NCBI GenBank assembly: GCA_014376765.1
Contig: JACMQX010000167.1
Span: 1-39,819 of the forward strand
Reading direction: 5' to 3'
DNA length: 39,819 nucleotides
Origin: Ramlibacter sp.
GTDB taxonomy: Bacteria; Pseudomonadota; Gammaproteobacteria; Burkholderiales; Burkholderiaceae_C
Under the pieces are notes generated by a model that searched no databases, was not told the origin of the DNA, and was given only the letters and a program-made list of their open reading frames with translations. Within the stretch, counting starts at the first letter, position 1, and every line of letters starts with the position of its first letter. Positions 1-7,592 of the stretch are shown here, one piece after another. A program made the position numbers and the translations under genes.

Positions 1-27
1 CAGCAACGCCTCCGAATACAGCAACGC

Positions 28-1116
28 CTAAAACAAACTGCTCTGCCCATTCACCCCAGGCGGCCGGAACTGCGACAGGTCCAGCTCCACCCGCACCCGG
101 TTGAAGCCAATGCGCCGGCTGGCTTTTTCAAAGCGCTGGCGGATCAGTTCGGCCCACAGGCCGCTGCCTTTCATGCGGGTGGAAAAACTGGCGTCGTAGT
201 CCTTGCCGCCGCGCATGTCCTGAATGCGCGCCATGATGCGGGCCGCGCGTTGCGGGTAGTGCACTTCCAGCCACTCCTTGAACAGCGGCGCCACCTCCCA
301 GGGCAGGCGCACCACGTGGTAGAACGCGCTGCGGGCGCCGGCCTCCCAGGCGGCTTCAAGCACCTGCTCCATGTCTTCGGTCACAAAGGGAATGTGCGGC
401 GCCAGGCTCACGCCCACCGGCACACCCTGCTCGGCCAATGTGCGGATGGTGCGCAGGCGCCGGTGCGGCGCGGCTGCACGCGGCTCCAGCTTGCGGGCTA
501 CGTCACCGTCCAGCGTGGTGAGGGTGATGTACACGGCGGCCAGATTGCTTGCGGCCATCGGCGCGATCAGGTCGAGGTCGCGCTCAACGCCGCTGGACTT
601 GGTCACCAGCGCAAACGGGTGGCGCGCTTCTTTCATCACTTCAATCAGTTGCCGCGTGAGCTGATATTCGCGCTCCACCGGCTGGTAGCAGTCGGTCGCG
701 GAGCCGATGTTGATCATCTGCGGCACATAGCTTTTGCGCGCCAGCTCCGCACGCAGAACCTCCGCAATGTTGCGTTTGGCAATGAGCCGGGTTTCAAAGT
801 CCAGCCCCGGCGACATGTTGAGGTAACTGTGCGTGGGCCGCGCATAACAGTAGATGCAGCCGTGCTCGCAGCCGCGATAGGGGTTGACCGAATAGTCGAA
901 GTAGATGTCGGGCGAGTCGTTGGCCGAGATCGCGCTTTTGGCGTCTTCCAGCGTCACGTGGGTTTGCAGGGGGGCGCCTTTGGCCAACGCGGCTTCATCC
1001 AGGCTGCCCCAGCCATCGTCAAACACCGCGCGCGCGTCTTTTTCAAACCGGTGCGGCAGGTACGTGGCCGCCCCTCGGCCTTTGATGGCGGCTAGGGGGA
1101 TGCGGGCTTCGTCCAT
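28..1116 (-). CDS. PA0069/Rv2578c-family radical SAM protein (SplB-like)
   Basis: Predicted 362-residue radical SAM enzyme related to the spore photoproduct lyase-like group (PA0069 in Pseudomonas, Rv2578c in Mycobacterium). The iron-sulfur cluster motif CX3CX2C is seen as RGCEHGCIYCYARPTH, with cysteines at about residues 83, 87 and 90, preceded by the family signature YFDYSVNPYRG. The motif NIGSATDCYQPVE about 60 residues later is also typical. The substrate is not established; a role in DNA damage repair is inferred from family and regulation. The frame stays open upstream to 1230, but I chose the ATG at 1116 because family homology begins there (MDEARIPLAAIKGRGA) and because a LexA box ends 6 bases upstream. 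No clear ribosome binding site precedes this ATG, so the transcript may have a very short leader. The ABC transporter locus is divergent. Confidence 0.85.
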   Translation of the reverse strand: MDEARIPLAAIKGRGAATYLPHRFEKDARAVFDDGWGSLDEAALAKGAPLQTHVTLEDAKSAISANDSPDIYFDYSVNPYRGCEHGCIYCYARPTHSYLNMSPGLDFETRLIAKRNIAEVLRAELARKSYVPQMINIGSATDCYQPVEREYQLTRQLIEVMKEARHPFALVTKSSGVERDLDLIAPMAASNLAAVYITLTTLDGDVARKLEPRAAAPHRRLRTIRTLAEQGVPVGVSLAPHIPFVTEDMEQVLEAAWEAGARSAFYHVVRLPWEVAPLFKEWLEVHYPQRAARIMARIQDMRGGKDYDASFSTRMKGSGLWAELIRQRFEKASRRIGFNRVRVELDLSQFRPPGVNGQSSLF

Positions 1117-1122
1117 GGCAAT

Positions 1123-1142
1123 TACTGTGCTTTTGTACAGTA
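1123..1142 (-). promoter_or_regulatory. LexA (SOS) box for the radical SAM gene
   Basis: TACTGTGCTTTTGTACAGTA fits the CTGT-N8-ACAG LexA consensus used by gamma- and betaproteobacteria, with a fully symmetric 6-base half-site on each side. It ends 6 bases before the chosen ATG of the leftward radical SAM gene and lies about 120 bases upstream of the rightward ABC transporter gene. As I recall, PA0069 is one of the LexA-repressed genes in P. aeruginosa, which supports the assignment. Repression would block promoter access or early elongation of the radical SAM gene. Confidence 0.85.
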
Positions 1143-1263
1143 TATGCCCGCCGATGGTGCCCGCAACCCCCGGGCCTGCCCTGTTTGCCCCAAAAAGGTT
1201 GGCACGTTGCATGCTACCCGTGGCTGGCATCCCAATTTTTCAACGCCTGGAGCTTCACCCCCT

Positions 1264-2874
1264 ATGTTCCCCGACATCCGCAAACTCGCAAGGCCCCTGC
1301 TCGCGCTGACGCTGACTGCCTCGCTCACCAGCGGCTTGAATGCCGAGACCGTCGTGCGCTACGGCATCTCGATGGCCGATATCCCGCTGACCACCGGCCA
1401 GCCCGACCGCGGCGCCGGTGCCTACCAGTTCACCGGTCACACGATTTATGACCCGCTCGTGGCCTGGGAGGCCAACATCGGCAACCGTCCCGGCAAGCTG
1501 ATGGCGGGCCTGGCCACTGAGTGGAAGGTGGACCCCAAGGACAACAAGATCTGGCGCTTCACCCTGCGCAAGGGCGTGAAGTTCCATGACGGCTCCGAGT
1601 TCAATGCCGACGCCGTCACCTGGAACCTGGACAAGGTGCTCAACGACAAGTCGCCTCAGTTCGACGCCAAGCAAAGCGCCCAGGTCCGCCCGCGCATTCC
1701 TTCCATCGGCAGCTACAAGAAGATCGACGCGAGCACTGTCGAGATCACCACCAAGGACGTGGACGCCCTCTTTCCTTACCAGCTGCCCTGGCTGCTTTTC
1801 AGCAGCCCCGCGCAGTGGGAAAAAGTCGGCCGCGACTGGAACAAGTTTGCCAGCCAGCCGGCCGGCACCGGCCCCTTCAAGCTCGACAAGCTGGTACCGC
1901 GCGAGCGCGCTGACCTGGTGAAAAACGCCGCCTACTGGGACAAGTCCCGCATCGCCAAAATTGACCGCCTGGTCCTCATGCCGATCCCTGACGCTGTGAC
2001 CCGCGCCAACGCCCTTCTCAACGGCCAGGTCGACATGATCGAGACGCCGCCGCCCGACATGCTGCCGCAGCTGAAGACCTCGGGCTTCAAGCTGGTGCAG
2101 AACGTCACCCCGCACGTCTGGCCCTATCACTTCAGCACGCAGCCGGGCTCGCCCTGGACCGACATCCGCATCCGCAAGGCCGCCAACCTGGCGATTGACC
2201 GCGATGCCATCGTGAAGCTGATGAACGGCCTGGCTGTGCCCGCCAAGGGCCAGCTTGATCCGAGCAACCCCTGGTTCGGCAAGCCTACGTTTGACCTCAG
2301 GTACGACCTGCCCGCCGCCCGCGCGCTGATGGCCCAGACGCCTTACAGCAGGGCCAACCCACTCAAGGCCAAAGTGATCATTGCCCAGGGCGGCACCGGC
2401 CAGATGCTGTCGCTGCCCATGAATGAATACATCCAGCAGAGCCTGGCCGAAATCGGCATCCAGCTTGAGTTTGAGGTGGTTGAACTGGAGAACCTCTACC
2501 TGCATTGGCGCAGTGGTGCCAAGGCCGACATGAATGCCGGCAAGGGCATCACGGCCATCAACCTGGGGTATGTCACGGCCGACCCGTTCTACGCCCTCAC
2601 CCGCTTTGCCTATGGCAAGTATGTGGCCCCCAATGGCGTGAACTGGGGCGGCTATGCCAACCCCAAGGTGGACGATCTGATCGACAAGACCCGCGCCAGC
2701 TTTGACACCAAGGTGCAGGACAAGCTCCTCGCCGGCGTGCACCAGCAGATGGTGGACGATGCGCTCATGCTGTGGGTGGTGCATGACACCAACCCGCACG
2801 TGCTGTCGCCCAAGGTCAAGCAGTTTGTGCAGGCCCAGCACTGGTTCCAGGACCTGACGACGATCGGCCTGTAA
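1264..2874 (+). CDS. Peptide-type ABC transporter substrate-binding protein (SBP_bac_5)
   Basis: Predicted 536-residue periplasmic binding protein of the DppA/OppA/NikA class (family 5 extracellular solute-binding proteins). The N-terminus MFPDIRKLARPLLALTLTAS ending in GLNA-E looks like a Sec signal peptide cleaved near residue 27. Family landmarks include WRFTLRKGVKFHDGSEFNAD and TGPFKLDKLVPRE. The open frame extends upstream to 1144, but that extension is cysteine- and proline-rich and unlike the family. The ATG at 1264 starts directly at the signal peptide, with GGAG about 11 bases upstream. It is the first gene of a five-gene importer operon. The ligand cannot be told from sequence; dipeptides, oligopeptides or other amide-like solutes are all possible. 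Confidence 0.88.
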   Translation: MFPDIRKLARPLLALTLTASLTSGLNAETVVRYGISMADIPLTTGQPDRGAGAYQFTGHTIYDPLVAWEANIGNRPGKLMAGLATEWKVDPKDNKIWRFTLRKGVKFHDGSEFNADAVTWNLDKVLNDKSPQFDAKQSAQVRPRIPSIGSYKKIDASTVEITTKDVDALFPYQLPWLLFSSPAQWEKVGRDWNKFASQPAGTGPFKLDKLVPRERADLVKNAAYWDKSRIAKIDRLVLMPIPDAVTRANALLNGQVDMIETPPPDMLPQLKTSGFKLVQNVTPHVWPYHFSTQPGSPWTDIRIRKAANLAIDRDAIVKLMNGLAVPAKGQLDPSNPWFGKPTFDLRYDLPAARALMAQTPYSRANPLKAKVIIAQGGTGQMLSLPMNEYIQQSLAEIGIQLEFEVVELENLYLHWRSGAKADMNAGKGITAINLGYVTADPFYALTRFAYGKYVAPNGVNWGGYANPKVDDLIDKTRASFDTKVQDKLLAGVHQQMVDDALMLWVVHDTNPHVLSPKVKQFVQAQHWFQDLTTIGL

Positions 2875-2883
2875 GAAGGCAGC

Positions 2884-3837
2884 ATGCTGGGCTACCTCAT
2901 CAGGCGCGTGCTGTACGCGCTGCCGATTGCGCTGGGCGTGACGGTGATCTCCTTCATGCTGGTTTACATCGCGCCGGGCGACCCGCTCAATGCGATCGCC
3001 CCGGCCGATGCGCCGGCCGAAGTGATCACTGCACTCAAGGCTACTTATGGACTGGACCGGCCCATGCCGGTTCGCTACGGCCTGTGGCTCGCACGGGCTG
3101 TGCAGGGTGATCTGGGTGCATCCATTGCCACTGGCCGCCCGGTGGTGACGGAGGTGCTGGCGGCAGTGAGCAATACGCTGGTGCTGGCTCTGGTGGCAGC
3201 GCTGGTCGGCGTCACTGCCGGCTGCGTGCTGGGCGGCTTTGCGGGTTACCGCGTCGGTGGTTGGGTAGACAGGCTGGCCAGCGCGCTTTCGGTCGTCGGC
3301 GTAAGCGTGCCGCACTACTGGCTGGGCCTGGTGCTGACGATTATTTTTTCAATCTGGCTGCGCTGGTTGCCGGCCATGGGCGCGGGCCCGGGCGGGTCAT
3401 CCGAGTGGCTATGGGACTATGCCCATCTGCGCCATGTGATCCTGCCTGCCGCAACCTTGTGCGTGATTCCGATGGGCATCATCACCCGCACGGTGCGGGC
3501 GCTGGTGGCCGATACGTTGAGCCAGGAATTTGTGGTGGCCTTGCGTGCACGCGGGCTCTCGGGCGGCGCGATCTTTCGCCATGTTGCACGCAATGCGGCG
3601 CCCACCGTACTGGCCATCACGGGCCTGCAGGTCGGCTACCTGATGGGCGGCTCGATCCTGGTGGAGACGGTATTTGCCTGGCCGGGCACTGGCTACCTGC
3701 TGAACACCGCCATCTTTCAGCGAGACATCCCGCTGCTTCAGGGGACCATCCTCGTGCTTTGTATTTTCTTTGTAGTCATCAATTTGCTGGTGGACATGGT
3801 GCAGCCGCTGGTGGACCCACGGATGGCCCGGCGCTGA
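2884..3837 (+). CDS. ABC transporter permease, DppB-like
   Basis: Predicted 317-residue inner-membrane permease of the DppB/OppB type. The N-terminal segment MLGYLIRRVLYALPIALGVT with the first membrane helix and the following IAPGDPLNAIAP are typical. The EAA loop that docks the ATPase is seen as VALRARGLSGGAIFRHVARN around residues 218-237. The C-terminus VDPRMARR is characteristic. It starts 9 bases after the binding protein stop, with AAGAAGG as ribosome binding site. It should pair with the next permease to form the translocation pore. Confidence 0.9.
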   Translation: MLGYLIRRVLYALPIALGVTVISFMLVYIAPGDPLNAIAPADAPAEVITALKATYGLDRPMPVRYGLWLARAVQGDLGASIATGRPVVTEVLAAVSNTLVLALVAALVGVTAGCVLGGFAGYRVGGWVDRLASALSVVGVSVPHYWLGLVLTIIFSIWLRWLPAMGAGPGGSSEWLWDYAHLRHVILPAATLCVIPMGIITRTVRALVADTLSQEFVVALRARGLSGGAIFRHVARNAAPTVLAITGLQVGYLMGGSILVETVFAWPGTGYLLNTAIFQRDIPLLQGTILVLCIFFVVINLLVDMVQPLVDPRMARR

Positions 3838-3850
3838 AGGTTTTTTTCTC

Positions 3851-4789
3851 ATGACCGCTCAACTGTCCAACCCGCTGGCTGCCCTACCTGCCATGGCCCA
3901 GGCCCGTCCTGCAGCGCAGGCAGCAGAGCCAGCCATGCCCGCAGCGCGCAGCCGCAGCTTCTGGATCGTGGTGCTGCGCAAGCTGCGCCACGATCCGGTC
4001 GCGATGTGCAGCGCTGCCGTGCTGCTGCTCATCATCCTCGCGGCCGTGTTTGCACCGCTGATCGTGCCGGCTGATCCGTTCAAGACCAGCATGCTGCGCC
4101 GGCTGCTGCCTCTCGGCAGCCCGGGCTTTCCGCTCGGAACAGACGAGCTGGGCCGCGACATGATCGCGCGCCTGATTTACGGTGGCCGCTTGTCGCTGCT
4201 GATGGGCGTGCTGCCTGTGTTGCTGGCCTTTGGCATCGGCACCAGCATCGGCCTTTTTGCAGGCTACGCGGGTGGGCGCACGAACATGGTGATCATGCGC
4301 ACGCTGGACGTGTTCTACGCCTTTCCCTCGGTGTTGCTGGCAGTCGCCATCTCGGGCGCGCTCGGCCCCGGTATGACCAACAGCATGATCGCGCTGACCC
4401 TTGTATTTGTACCGCAGGTCGTGCGCGTGGCTGAAAGCGTGACCACGCAAGTGCGGGGGCTTGACTATGTGGACGCTGCGCGCATGAGCGGCGCAGGCCC
4501 GCTTTCGATCATCCGCGTGCACGTGCTGGGCAATGTGCTCGGGCCGGTGTTTGTCTACGCCACAGGCCTTGTCAGCGTCAGCATGATCCTCGCCTCGGGC
4601 CTGTCATTCCTCGGTCTGGGCGTGAAACCGCCGCAGCCCGAGTGGGGGTTGATGCTCAACACGCTGCGCTCGGCCATCTACAGCAACCCCTGGGTGGCGG
4701 CGCTGCCGGGCGCGATGATTTTCATCACCTCCATCGCATTCAACCTGCTGGCCGACGGCATCCGCTCGGCCATGGATCTTCGCAAATGA
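3851..4789 (+). CDS. ABC transporter permease, DppC-like
   Basis: Predicted 312-residue inner-membrane permease of the DppC/OppC type. An Ala/Pro-rich cytoplasmic N-terminus of about 35 residues precedes the first membrane helix. The family motif LGTDELGRDMIARLIYGGR lies near residues 96-114. The EAA loop is YVDAARMSGAGPLSIIRVHV, followed by the signature GLSFLGLGVKPPQPEWG. It begins 13 bases after the DppB-like stop, with GAAGG about 11 bases upstream. Its TGA overlaps the start codon of the following ATPase (ATGA), indicating translational coupling. Confidence 0.9.
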   Translation: MTAQLSNPLAALPAMAQARPAAQAAEPAMPAARSRSFWIVVLRKLRHDPVAMCSAAVLLLIILAAVFAPLIVPADPFKTSMLRRLLPLGSPGFPLGTDELGRDMIARLIYGGRLSLLMGVLPVLLAFGIGTSIGLFAGYAGGRTNMVIMRTLDVFYAFPSVLLAVAISGALGPGMTNSMIALTLVFVPQVVRVAESVTTQVRGLDYVDAARMSGAGPLSIIRVHVLGNVLGPVFVYATGLVSVSMILASGLSFLGLGVKPPQPEWGLMLNTLRSAIYSNPWVAALPGAMIFITSIAFNLLADGIRSAMDLRK

Positions 4790-5850
4790 ACATGGCTGAT
4801 ATTGCACCGGTGGCCGCGCTTGAACTTGCCACGCCCCTCGCGCCGCCGCAAGACCGTGGCGGCCCGGCCCAGCCCCTGCTCACCGTGCGCAACCTGCGCA
4901 AACACTTTGCCGTTCGCGGCGGCCTGTTCGAGCGCAAACCGCGTTTTGTCCGGGCGGTGGACGGCGTGAGCTTCACCGTCGCCAAGGGCGAGACGCTGGG
5001 CATCGTCGGTGAATCGGGTTGCGGCAAGTCCACCACTGCCAAGCTGATCGCGCGCCTGATCAGCCCCGACAGCGGGGAGCTGGTGTTTGACGGCGACGGC
5101 GTGGGCCAGTACGGCGGCATGGCGCTCAAGGAATTCAGGCGCAATATGCAAATGGTGTTTCAGGATTCATTCGCATCCCTCAATCCGCGCCTGACGGCGC
5201 TGGAAGCGATTGCCTACGGGCCGCAGATTCATGGTGTGTTGAAGGCCGAGGCGCTCGCGCGTTCCCGCGCCTTGCTGGAGCGTGTGGGCCTGGCGCCCGC
5301 ACAGTTCGGCTCGCGCTATCCGCATGAGCTCTCGGGCGGGCAGCGCCAGCGGGTGAACCTGGCGCGTGCGCTGGCCTTTGAGCCGCGGATGCTGATCCTG
5401 GACGAGTCGGTGGCGGCGCTGGACAAGTCCGTTCAGGCCCAGGTGCTCAACCTGCTTCAGGAGCTGAAGGCCGAGCGGGGCCTGACTTATCTTTTCATCT
5501 CGCACGACCTGCATGTGGTGCACTACATTGCCGACCGCGTGGTGGTGATGTACCTGGGCGAGATCGTGGAGAGCGGCCCGGTGGATGAGTTGTATGCGCA
5601 GCCGCGGCACCCCTACACGCGCGCGCTGCTGTCAGCTGTGCCATCGACGGACCCCACGCGGCGCACCCTGGTTGCGCCGATTGCGGGGGACCCACCCAAT
5701 CCGATCAACCCACCCAGCGGTTGCCGTTTTCGCGACCGCTGCCCGAAAGCCATGAGCGTTTGCGCGGCCGAGCCGCCAGCATTGCGGGAGACCACGCCCG
5801 GGCACTGGGCGGCCTGCCATCTGGAAAACGTTGAAGGTATAGCGGCATGA
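4786..5850 (+). CDS. Oligopeptide-type ABC transporter ATP-binding protein (DppF/OppF-like)
   Basis: Predicted 354-residue ATPase. Walker A is GESGCGKST, the ABC signature is LSGGQRQRVNLARAL, and the Walker B region is MLILDESVAALDKS; serine replaces the usual proline of DEP, which should not abolish activity. The H-loop is seen in FISHDLHVVHYIADRV. The C-terminal oligopeptide-transporter extension is present with the cysteine-containing GCRFRDRCPKAMSVCAAE. The N-terminal segment with FAVRGGLFERKPRFVRAVDG is the OppF/DppF type. The frame is open upstream to 4642, but the ATG at 4786 overlaps the previous stop as ATGA and matches family length. In this operon the F-type ATPase precedes the D-type one, the reverse of the E. 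coli dpp order. Confidence 0.9.
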   Translation: MNMADIAPVAALELATPLAPPQDRGGPAQPLLTVRNLRKHFAVRGGLFERKPRFVRAVDGVSFTVAKGETLGIVGESGCGKSTTAKLIARLISPDSGELVFDGDGVGQYGGMALKEFRRNMQMVFQDSFASLNPRLTALEAIAYGPQIHGVLKAEALARSRALLERVGLAPAQFGSRYPHELSGGQRQRVNLARALAFEPRMLILDESVAALDKSVQAQVLNLLQELKAERGLTYLFISHDLHVVHYIADRVVVMYLGEIVESGPVDELYAQPRHPYTRALLSAVPSTDPTRRTLVAPIAGDPPNPINPPSGCRFRDRCPKAMSVCAAEPPALRETTPGHWAACHLENVEGIAA

Positions 5851-6986
5851 GCAGCGCCCCCCTTCTTTCCGTACGCGGCCTCAACGTGCAGTTCACCGGC
5901 GAGCGCACGGCGCAGGCCCTGACCGATTTGAACTTTGACCTGGCTGCGGGGGAGGTGCTGGGCCTGATTGGCGAATCCGGCTCTGGCAAAAGCGTGACGC
6001 TGCGGACGCTGCTTCGCCTGCACACTCCCGCCACCACACGCATCACGGGGCAAGTGCATGTGGATGGGCAAGACGTTCTTGCCCTCAAAGGCGCTGCCTT
6101 GCAGCACTACCGCGGCGGTGTGGTTTCCATGGTGTTTCAGGAAGCGGGCCTGGCTTTTGACCCGGTCTACACCATCGGCCAGCAGATTGCGCAAACGATC
6201 CAGGCGCATGAAGCTGTGAATGGCAAGACGGCCCGCAAACGCGCGCTCGACATGCTGGAACGCGTTCAGATCCCGCAGGCTGCTCGCCGTCTTGACGCGT
6301 ATCCGCATGAACTTTCAGGCGGCATGAAGCAGCGCGCGATGATCGCGCTCGCTCTTTCCTGCAGCCCCAGGATTTTGCTGGCAGATGAGCCGACCACTGC
6401 GCTGGACGCCACCGTGCAAATCCAGATCCTGCTGCTGCTGCGCGAATTGCAACGCGAGAACGCGATGTCGGTCATTTTCGTGACGCATGACATTGGCGCT
6501 GCGGTGGAAGTGGCAGACCGCATTGCCGTGATGTATGCAGGGCGCATGGTGGAAGACGCGCATGTGCAGCAGCTGATGACCGCGCCGCGCCATCCTTATT
6601 CGGCGGGGTTGCTGGCATCGACTGTGACTTCTTCAAGCCGGGGGGCGCCGCTGCCGACGATTCGCGGCGCTCCGCCCGACTTGTCCCGCCTGCCAGCGGG
6701 TTGCGCCTTTGCGCCGCGTTGTGATCATGCGCGGGAGGCCTGTTTGCGTGAGGCGCCGCCTGTGGAGGGCAATGGGCGGCGGGCGTTGGCTTGCTGGTAT
6801 CCGCTTGAGAGTTCTGGAGTGCCGGCGGCTGCTGTTTGGGGGGGCGCCTGGTCAAGGTGCCCTTACCCCCTCTGCGTCCTCAGTTTTCAGTTTTCAGTAA
6901 TTACTGAAATTCAGGTAGAGTCATGCCATGACGTTACAAAACCATCTCCCTCCCCTCAGCCGCCAGTTCGTCGCGCACTTTGGTGA
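5847..6986 (+). CDS. Oligopeptide-type ABC transporter ATP-binding protein (DppD/OppD-like), extended C-terminus
   Basis: Predicted 379-residue ATPase, the second of the importer. Walker A is GESGSGKSV, the signature LSGGMKQRAMIALAL, and Walker B ILLADEPTTALDATVQ. The C-terminal cysteine motif is AGCAFAPRCDHAREACLRE. Homologues normally end about 10-20 residues after the stretch ALACWYPLE (about residue 318). Here the frame runs on for about 60 residues through the palindrome at 6892-6909 and 59 bases into the next gene, so the tail is unlikely to be selected protein sequence; a stop was probably lost or shifted. The start overlaps the preceding stop (ATGA). Confidence 0.85.
   Translation: MSSAPLLSVRGLNVQFTGERTAQALTDLNFDLAAGEVLGLIGESGSGKSVTLRTLLRLHTPATTRITGQVHVDGQDVLALKGAALQHYRGGVVSMVFQEAGLAFDPVYTIGQQIAQTIQAHEAVNGKTARKRALDMLERVQIPQAARRLDAYPHELSGGMKQRAMIALALSCSPRILLADEPTTALDATVQIQILLLLRELQRENAMSVIFVTHDIGAAVEVADRIAVMYAGRMVEDAHVQQLMTAPRHPYSAGLLASTVTSSSRGAPLPTIRGAPPDLSRLPAGCAFAPRCDHAREACLREAPPVEGNGRRALACWYPLESSGVPAAAVWGGAWSRCPYPLCVLSFQFSVITEIQVESCHDVTKPSPSPQPPVRRALW
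6892..6909. promoter_or_regulatory. 18-bp perfect palindrome, likely operator of the GbsR/MarR-type regulator
   Basis: TTTCAGTAATTACTGAAA is its own reverse complement and ends 18 bases before the regulator ATG at 6928. It is preceded by two further TTTTCAG half-motifs (from 6884 and 6891) and followed by the overlapping odd palindrome CTGAAATTCAG, giving a cluster of CTGAA/TTCAG half-sites. This is the expected layout for an autoregulated winged-helix dimer. The link to the regulator is inferred. Confidence 0.65.
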
Positions 6987-7554
6987 GATGGGCAGCAAGT
7001 GGGGCATCAACCGCACTGTGGGGCAGATCTATGCCCTGATCTTCATCTCCGAGCGCGCGCTCAATGCTGACGAGATTGCCGAGACGCTGGAGTTTTCTCG
7101 CTCCAACGTCAGCATGGGGCTCAAGGAATTGCAGGGCTGGCGGCTGGTGAACCTGCGGCATCAGCCCGGCGACCGGCGGGAATACTTTGAAGCGCCGGGC
7201 GATGTCTGGGAAATTTTTCGCGTGCTGGCGCAAGAGCGGCGGCGCCGCGAGATCGAGCCCACGCTGTCGATGCTGCGCATGGCCATGCTGGAAGAACCCG
7301 GCAACGACGTCGAACGCCACGCGCAAGCGCGCATGCGCGAGATGCACGACCTGATTGACCAGTTGATGGTCTGGTTTGATGATGTACAACGCCTTGCGCC
7401 TGAAACAGCCAAACAATTGATGGGCATGGGCTCGGCCGTGACGCGGGTGCTGGAACTCAAGGACAGGATGACGGGGCGCGCACCGGCTGCGGCTTTGAAG
7501 TCAGTCACAGCGGCAGGGGCCGAAAAATCAGTCAAGGGCGGCAAGGGCCGCTGA
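6928..7554 (+). CDS. GbsR/MarR-family transcriptional regulator
   Basis: Predicted 208-residue DNA-binding protein of the GbsR branch of MarR-like regulators. The N-terminal FGEMGSKWGINRTVGQIYAL and the helix-turn-helix region ALNADEIAETLEFSRSNVSM are typical, followed by the wing around HQPGDRREYFEAPGD. A long helical C-terminal half (about residues 90-180) would dimerise. The tail is Ala/Lys-rich. The gene lies 38 bases upstream of cydA in the same direction, so it probably controls the bd oxidase genes and itself through the palindrome upstream. What signal it senses cannot be read from sequence. The ribosome binding site is weak. Confidence 0.88.
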   Translation: MTLQNHLPPLSRQFVAHFGEMGSKWGINRTVGQIYALIFISERALNADEIAETLEFSRSNVSMGLKELQGWRLVNLRHQPGDRREYFEAPGDVWEIFRVLAQERRRREIEPTLSMLRMAMLEEPGNDVERHAQARMREMHDLIDQLMVWFDDVQRLAPETAKQLMGMGSAVTRVLELKDRMTGRAPAAALKSVTAAGAEKSVKGGKGR

Positions 7555-7592
7555 AGAAAAAAATACGGCAAGGGCCACCAAGGAGAAACAAG

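Noticed and set aside
1255-3315. Long minus-strand open frame (686 codons) opposite the ABC binding protein and permease
   Set aside because: His/Gln/Arg-rich composition without any recognisable domain; it is the GC-skewed antisense shadow of two well-supported genes.
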